From: an uncultured Bacilli bacterium
Lineage (GTDB): Bacteria; Bacillota_I; Bacilli_A; ML615J-28; CAG-313
Assembly (NCBI GenBank): GCA_934133195.1
Contig: CAKPAZ010000020.1
Location: forward strand, 1 to 17,517
DNA: 17,517 nucleotides
Direction: 5' to 3'
Shown in pieces: positions 13,565 through 17,517 of this stretch; within the stretch, counting starts at the first letter, position 1; each line of letters opens with the position of its first letter. Both the position numbers and the translations under genes were made by a program. The notes under the pieces are model-generated. The model had not been told where the DNA came from and made no database searches. It worked only from the letters and a program-made list of their open reading frames with translations.

Positions 13565-16015
13565 ATGACAAAAAACTTTTTAAAAGTTGGAACTAAGCTG
13601 TTAACCGCATGTTTAGCTTTTCTGACACTATCACTTTTTGTCCTTTCAGCAACTCGTATAGTTAGAGCTGCAAGTGACAATTTCTATTATTTTACTGTCA
13701 GTGTAGGAGAAACTTATGAAACCGCTGGCGTAAACTATCATTCTAATGTAGATAATTCTTATGTTATTTACAGCACAAATCAAAACATGACAAACGCTGT
13801 TAAAGCTGAAACTACATCAACATCTTGGGGTATTGAACAAGGTCGAGATGTAAACACTGGCTTTGCGACTAGATTTGTTTGTCGTGCTAGTTTAACTAAT
13901 CTTTTACCTAAAACTACTTATTATTATCAAGTTGTTGCAGGAAATGAAAAAAGTGATGTTAAAAAATTTGTAACTGGTGGAAATGAAGGAGCAAGTTCAA
14001 TTTTATTCTTAACAGATACTCAAAGCTCTACTACTAATTATTTTAGTAAAATCAACCCAGTTGTTAAAGCAATTGAAGCAAAAGAAAAGAATTTAAACTT
14101 AGTTGTTATGACTGGTGACATTGTTGACCGTGGTGGTTATAGTGCTCAATGGGATGCTTTCTTTAATGGATTAACTGCTCTTGATGGATATCAATCAGCA
14201 ACAATTCCTGGAAACCATGAGTATTATCATGATGATGATCCAAGTTATGTTGATGCTTCAATCTACAATCAATTTTATTTTAATCCACAAAATGGACCAA
14301 TTGATCGTTTGAATTCATCATATTATTTTATTTATAATGATATTTTATTCTTTATGTTAGACATCCTACCTCATACTAAATCAGGTTATGATTTAGAAGC
14401 TCATAAAGCTTGGTTTAAATCTGTAGTTGAAAATAATCCAACAAGATGGATTATTGTAGGATCTCATGCTGGTGCTGTTTCTGCTGGTGCTTATGCCTCT
14501 GATGCGAAAGAAGTATGGAATAATTGGCATGAAACTTGGGAAGAATGCCAAGTTGATTTAGCAATCAGTGGACATGAACACATCTATATTCGTAAAGACC
14601 TTGCTTACCAAGGTGAAAAGAATGAAGAATTAGGTGTTACTTACTTAGTTGGACCTGCTGCAGGTATGAAAGATTACGCTGCCCAAACTACTGAAGGTCT
14701 AGATGTTGTAATGCGTGGTAACTATCGTGGACAAGTTATCAAAACTCAAGGTTCAAAAATGACAGTTTCTTTATATGATCAAACAGGTACTGTATATCAA
14801 TCATTTACTTTAAATGCTAAGCGTAACGCTGAAGTATCTGATATTTCAAATGAAGATATTCTTGATTCTGTAAGTTATGAATATAACGAATCAAATAGTA
14901 CATTAGAATTCTCATGGTCTTCTGACATTTGGGGAAAAGTTAAGAAAGTATATTGTACTGGTGATGGTAAATGGGAACAAACTATTCCATCTTGTGCTGA
15001 AGCTTTCGCAAAACACACTATGAGTGGTATCTTAAGTACTAACAATTATAATTTTACAATTAATTTCTTAATGAAAGACGATTCAGTAATATCAAAAAAT
15101 GTTCAGGTTTTACTAAATAAAGATTTAATTCCAAGTTCAATTTCAATTAATGGACCTAAGAATCTTAATGTTGGTGAAACTGGACAATTGACAGTTGATA
15201 TTATGCCAGTTGGAGCTGATGCTTCAGTTACTTGGGAATCACTTACTCCTGATATTCTATCCGTTGATGAAAATGGAAAAGTTACAGCTTTATCAAGTGG
15301 ACGTGGTAAAATTAAAGCTACATCTACTATTAATCCAAAAGTTTCAAGAACAATTAATATTACTGTAGCCGCAACATCAAAACCTAAAAGTCTTAAAATA
15401 AATGGACTTCCAGATGTATTTGAAGTTGATAAACAATATCCATTCACTATTAGTGCAGAACCTGCAGATGCAAGTAAAACTGTTACATGGGAAACTACTG
15501 ATCCAAGCGTTGCACAAGTAGCTAATGGTAAAGTTTATATCTTTGGCTATGGTACAGCTACAATTACAGCTACTTCAACAGTTGATACATCTATTTCTTG
15601 TAGTGTAACAATTACAGTAAGAAAACCTCTTACAGAAATTAAAATTACAACTCCTGGTAAAACAACTTTAGAAATCAATGAAGAATTAAATCTTTCTACA
15701 ACTCATACACCTGATGATGCAAATGTTGATTTAATTTGGAAAAGTTCTGATGAATCAGTAGTAAGAGTTGATAAGAATGGTAAGATCACTGCTGTCAAAG
15801 CTGGTACTGTTACAATCACTGTTACTGATAAAGATTATCCAAATATTAGTGATTCAATTACTATTACAGTTAATGCTGCAGCTGATAATAATCCAAGTGA
15901 TGATAAACCAGCTGATGATAAAAAAGGATGTGGATGTAAAAAATCAATGGAAATGATAATTACATTAACATCTGCAGTAACTCTTCTTGCTTTTGTATTA
16001 AGAAAGAAGCATTAA
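13565..16015 (+). CDS. Secreted, surface-anchored metallophosphoesterase with three Ig-like (BIG2) domains
   Basis: 816 aa. An N-terminal signal peptide (~1-36, cut near VRA-ASD) is followed by a purple-acid-phosphatase-type N-terminal beta domain (~40-138). A calcineurin-like phosphoesterase domain spans ~143-345: Asp151 in LTDTQ, GDIVDRG at 184-190, GNHE at 216-219, His301 in GSHAG, and GHEH at 336-339. The Tyr that follows GDxx in true purple acid phosphatases is Asp188, so this is a PAP-like relative. Residues ~425-520 are unassigned beta-rich sequence. Three BIG2 repeats follow (~523-601, 607-685, 688-769), then an Asp/Pro linker and a C-terminal GCGC (788-791), hydrophobic helix and RKKH tail resembling a cell-surface sorting signal. 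Substrate is unknown; organic phosphate scavenging is likely. AGGAG lies 7 nt before ATG 13565. It is the only plus-strand gene and a stand-alone transcript. Confidence 0.9.
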   Translation: MTKNFLKVGTKLLTACLAFLTLSLFVLSATRIVRAASDNFYYFTVSVGETYETAGVNYHSNVDNSYVIYSTNQNMTNAVKAETTSTSWGIEQGRDVNTGFATRFVCRASLTNLLPKTTYYYQVVAGNEKSDVKKFVTGGNEGASSILFLTDTQSSTTNYFSKINPVVKAIEAKEKNLNLVVMTGDIVDRGGYSAQWDAFFNGLTALDGYQSATIPGNHEYYHDDDPSYVDASIYNQFYFNPQNGPIDRLNSSYYFIYNDILFFMLDILPHTKSGYDLEAHKAWFKSVVENNPTRWIIVGSHAGAVSAGAYASDAKEVWNNWHETWEECQVDLAISGHEHIYIRKDLAYQGEKNEELGVTYLVGPAAGMKDYAAQTTEGLDVVMRGNYRGQVIKTQGSKMTVSLYDQTGTVYQSFTLNAKRNAEVSDISNEDILDSVSYEYNESNSTLEFSWSSDIWGKVKKVYCTGDGKWEQTIPSCAEAFAKHTMSGILSTNNYNFTINFLMKDDSVISKNVQVLLNKDLIPSSISINGPKNLNVGETGQLTVDIMPVGADASVTWESLTPDILSVDENGKVTALSSGRGKIKATSTINPKVSRTINITVAATSKPKSLKINGLPDVFEVDKQYPFTISAEPADASKTVTWETTDPSVAQVANGKVYIFGYGTATITATSTVDTSISCSVTITVRKPLTEIKITTPGKTTLEINEELNLSTTHTPDDANVDLIWKSSDESVVRVDKNGKITAVKAGTVTITVTDKDYPNISDSITITVNAAADNNPSDDKPADDKKGCGCKKSMEMIITLTSAVTLLAFVLRKKH

Positions 16016-16023
16016 AAAAAATA

Positions 16024-16052
16024 AGCATATTAATGTCAAACATTAATATGCT
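16024..16052. terminator. Bidirectional terminator between the phosphoesterase gene and rplT
   Basis: A perfect 13-bp stem (16024-16036 with 16040-16052, CAA loop) has T-rich sequence after it on the plus strand (TTTTCTTT) and an A-run before it (16014-16020). The A-run gives a U-tract on the minus strand. It sits between the convergent 3' ends at 16015 and 16064 and can serve both. Confidence 0.9.
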
Positions 16053-16063
16053 TTTTCTTTAAT

Positions 16064-16423
16064 TTATTTTGTTAAAGCTTTTTTAGCAGTTTCACAAAGA
16101 TTTACAAACATAGGCATATCATTAACTGCTAGGTCAGCTAACATCTTACGATTGATATCGATAGATGCAAGTTTTAATCCATGCATTAATTGATTATAGC
16201 TTAGTCCATTTGCTCTTGATGCAGCATTAATTCTTACGATCCATAATTTACGGAAATTACGTTTGTTATTTTTACGATCGCGATATGCATACATTAAAGA
16301 TTTCATTACTTGTTGGTTCGCTACTTTATATAAACAATGTTTAGAACCAAAGAAACCTTTAGCTTGTTTTAAAACGCGATTACGTCTTCTTCTTGCTACT
16401 ACTCCACCTTTTGTACGTGCCAT
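16064..16423 (-). CDS. rplT: 50S ribosomal protein L20
   Basis: 119 aa, standard length. It binds 23S rRNA early in 50S assembly and in Firmicutes represses its own operon by binding the infC leader. The basic N-terminus (MARTKGGVVARRRRNRVLKQ), the GFFGSK stretch and RNFRKLWIVRINAASRANGLSY are diagnostic. The AGGAGG site overlaps the rpmI stop (TAGGAGG). It is the last gene of the operon and ends at the bidirectional terminator. Confidence 0.98.
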   Translation of the reverse strand: MARTKGGVVARRRRNRVLKQAKGFFGSKHCLYKVANQQVMKSLMYAYRDRKNNKRNFRKLWIVRINAASRANGLSYNQLMHGLKLASIDINRKMLADLAVNDMPMFVNLCETAKKALTK

Positions 16424-16436
16424 ATTAGTTTACCTC

Positions 16437-16637
16437 CTATTTAAGATTTGCCAATTGTTGTCTGATATGACGTTTGTCAGGTGTAGAGACAAGGGCAAAC
16501 TTTCTTAAGTGTCTTGATTGTTTTGATGTTGTTGCTGGAGCTAAGTGTCTGATTCCAGGTTGACCACGTCTAACTTGGCCGCTTCCAGTGATTTTAAAAC
16601 GTTTTTTAGATGAACAATGTGTTCTCATTTTTGGCAT
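16437..16637 (-). CDS. rpmI: 50S ribosomal protein L35
   Basis: 66 aa. It has the L35 start MPKMRTH, then KKRFKITGSGQVRRG and a basic C-terminus (RHLRKFALVSTPDKRHIRQQL). GGAG lies 10 nt before ATG 16637. It is the middle gene of infC-rpmI-rplT, 18 nt after infC and 13 nt before rplT. Its UAG stop is part of the rplT ribosome binding site. A Cys at position 8 (THCSS) replaces the more usual Lys/Gly there. Confidence 0.97.
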   Translation of the reverse strand: MPKMRTHCSSKKRFKITGSGQVRRGQPGIRHLAPATTSKQSRHLRKFALVSTPDKRHIRQQLANLK

Positions 16638-16655
16638 AATTTTAAATCTCCTTTT

Positions 16656-17201
16656 TTAGTTTTTCTTTTTTTGGGTTTTTGGACTTAACATCATGAACAT
16701 GTTACGACCATCTAAGTAAGGTTGTTGATCTATTTGTGCAACTTCTTCTAAGCCTGCAGCAAACTTAAAGAATAATTCTTTAGTATTGTTTGCTTGTTCA
16801 ATCATACGACCTCTAAAACGACAACTAACTTTTACTTTATCTCCATCAGTTAGGAATTTCTTAGCATTGCGTTGTTTAGTTTCAAAGTCATGACTATCAA
16901 TTGTTGGGCTAAGTCTTACTTCTTTTACTTGCACAATTTTTTGATTTTTCTTAGCTTCTTTAGCTTTCTTAATTTGTTCATAACGGAATTTACTGTAATC
17001 CATTAAGCGACAAACTGGGACAGGAGCATTAGGAGCAACGCAAACTAAATCAAATCCGCGTTCATCCGCAATCCTTAAAGCTTCCGCTAATTCAAGTTTT
17101 CCAAGTTGTTCTCCAGTTTCAGATATTACTAAAACTACTTCTGCTTGGATTTCGTCATTAACCATGTTTTCATTTTTGTTGTCAAATGGCTTGCCGATAA
17201 T
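16656..17201 (-). CDS. infC: Translation initiation factor IF-3, with a non-AUG start
   Basis: About 181 aa. IF3 binds the 30S subunit, keeps it free of 50S and checks the start codon. The N-domain (MVNDEIQAEVVLVISETGEQ) is joined by a Lys-rich linker to the C-domain (KVKVSCRFRGRMIEQ), with LDGRNMFMMLSP at the end. The first ATG in frame (17165) has no SD. A full GGAGGTGA (17210-17203) lies upstream, followed in frame by ATT (17201) and ATC (17198) and an open reading of NKNENMVNDE. Translation therefore starts at AUU (4 nt after GGAGG) or AUC (7 nt). infC is known to use AUU in E. coli, where it underlies IF3 self-regulation. The end coordinate given takes AUU; AUC would shorten it by one residue. 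Confidence 0.93.
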   Translation of the reverse strand: MIGKPFDNKNENMVNDEIQAEVVLVISETGEQLGKLELAEALRIADERGFDLVCVAPNAPVPVCRLMDYSKFRYEQIKKAKEAKKNQKIVQVKEVRLSPTIDSHDFETKQRNAKKFLTDGDKVKVSCRFRGRMIEQANNTKELFFKFAAGLEEVAQIDQQPYLDGRNMFMMLSPKTQKKKN

Positions 17202-17381
17202 TTCACCTCCAAAATAGTGAAAATAAATATATGCGAAAAGCTATAAAAAAAGTGGGTATTAAGACCCACTTTGAATACATACTTAATAAGTTACCTCATT
17301 TTGTACTGACTCTTTTACCCATCAACATTGTTAATCAGGTGAGAAGTGGGACTTCTTCTTTTCACTACATATTTAATTTCC
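17202..17381 (-). promoter_or_regulatory. L20-type leader of the infC-rpmI-rplT operon
   Basis: About 180 nt of untranslated leader between the promoter and infC, with no ORF of its own. It contains GAAGTCCCACTTCTCACCTG and a downstream terminator. CCCACTT (17350-17344) is an exact complement of AAGTGGG (17272-17266), the 5' arm of the terminator, so an antiterminator and the terminator exclude each other. This matches the Firmicutes L20 leader, where L20 binding favours termination. Position, gene order and pairing all agree. The remaining bases 17417-17517 show only AT-rich sequence and a weak 8-bp hairpin. Confidence 0.85.
17246..17273 (-). terminator. Attenuator terminator in the infC leader
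   Basis: AAAGTGGGT-CTTAAT-ACCCACTTT (17273-17250) is a perfect 9-bp stem followed by further T on the minus strand. It lies about 40 nt before the infC ribosome binding site and would stop transcription before infC when L20 is in excess. Confidence 0.88.
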
Positions 17382-17387
17382 TTGTAT

Positions 17388-17416
17388 ATTATAGCACATC
17401 TAAACCTAATTGTAAA
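17388..17416 (-). promoter_or_regulatory. Strong promoter of the infC operon
   Basis: TTTACA (17416-17411), a 17-nt spacer and TATAAT (17393-17388), with an added TG one base before the -10 (TGCTATAAT), on the minus strand. This is the best promoter in the window, as expected for a ribosomal operon. Transcription should start near 17381. Confidence 0.85.
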
Positions 17417-17517
17417 GAAAAGCACTCTTTTATTTACTGATTTTCTGATTATCTTATGATATATTCAAAAAAGTTATCTTTTGAATTTTACAATTTAATT
17501 ATATTTTCTCTATATGG

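Noticed and set aside
15103..15447. 114-codon minus-strand ORF inside the phosphoesterase gene
   Set aside because: It is antisense to the BIG2 repeats, with no SD or recognisable product. It is a shadow of a well-supported gene.
15121..15880. The three BIG2 copies as a DNA repeat or recombination site
   Set aside because: The similarity is at protein level. The nucleotide copies are too diverged to be a recent tandem duplication.
15768..15956. 62-codon plus-strand ORF rich in Leu and Ile at the 3' end of the phosphoesterase gene
   Set aside because: It is an out-of-frame reading of the third BIG2 repeat and the Asp-rich linker, with no ribosome binding site.
17231..17440. 69-codon plus-strand ORF in the infC leader
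   Set aside because: It lies wholly over the structured leader and promoter of infC, has no SD, and its sequence simply mirrors the terminator and antiterminator arms.

Overview
The window comes from an AT-rich, Gram-positive-type bacterium: strong AGGAGG ribosome binding sites, TTGACA/TATAAT promoters, rho-independent terminators, and Firmicutes-style gene order and leaders (infC-rpmI-rplT with an L20-type leader, hpf near secA-prfB, long-form HPF, YitT, RecX, an ECF-type RibU). UGA is a normal stop (it ends queH, the HAD gene and the DUF1189 gene) and RF2 is present, so this is not a code-4 Mycoplasma. An uncultured Bacilli/Erysipelotrichia, RF39 or Acholeplasma-like lineage would fit, but I cannot name the taxon. 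Nearly everything is on the minus strand. The one plus-strand gene encodes a large secreted metallophosphoesterase.

Layout in the direction of minus-strand transcription (right to left): an infC-rpmI-rplT operon (17201-16064) sits behind a strong promoter and a ~180-nt attenuator leader. Then comes the convergent plus-strand metallophosphoesterase gene (13565-16015), sharing a two-way terminator with rplT. Divergent from it is a DUF1189-like membrane protein gene overlapping leuS by 4 nt, followed by an unrecognised 82-codon ORF. hpf follows with its own promoter and a UUCG terminator. A HAD hydrolase gene overlapping queH comes next, with an extended -10 promoter. The secA-prfB-yitT-recX operon has its own promoter, with a 43-codon small ORF at its tail. 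Last is an FMN riboswitch controlling one gene that ends at a terminator at 38-74.

Most of this is core translation and secretion machinery: IF3, L35, L20, LeuRS, RF2, SecA, HPF, and queuosine tRNA modification. The most unusual item is the riboswitch-controlled gene at 128-1846. It is one continuous frame encoding a RibU-type riboflavin transporter S-component fused to a full-length, motif-complete glycerate kinase family (GK-I, PF02595) domain. A kinase fused to a vitamin transporter and regulated by FMN raises the untested possibility that it acts on imported flavin or is otherwise tied to flavin metabolism.

Other points of note are an infC start that must be AUU or AUC, a LeuRS with KMGKR in place of KMSKS, an RF2 gene without the programmed frameshift, and a secreted phosphoesterase whose C-terminus looks like a Cys-containing (GCGC) sorting signal rather than LPXTG. 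I see no tRNA, rRNA, CRISPR array, insertion sequence or phage gene.
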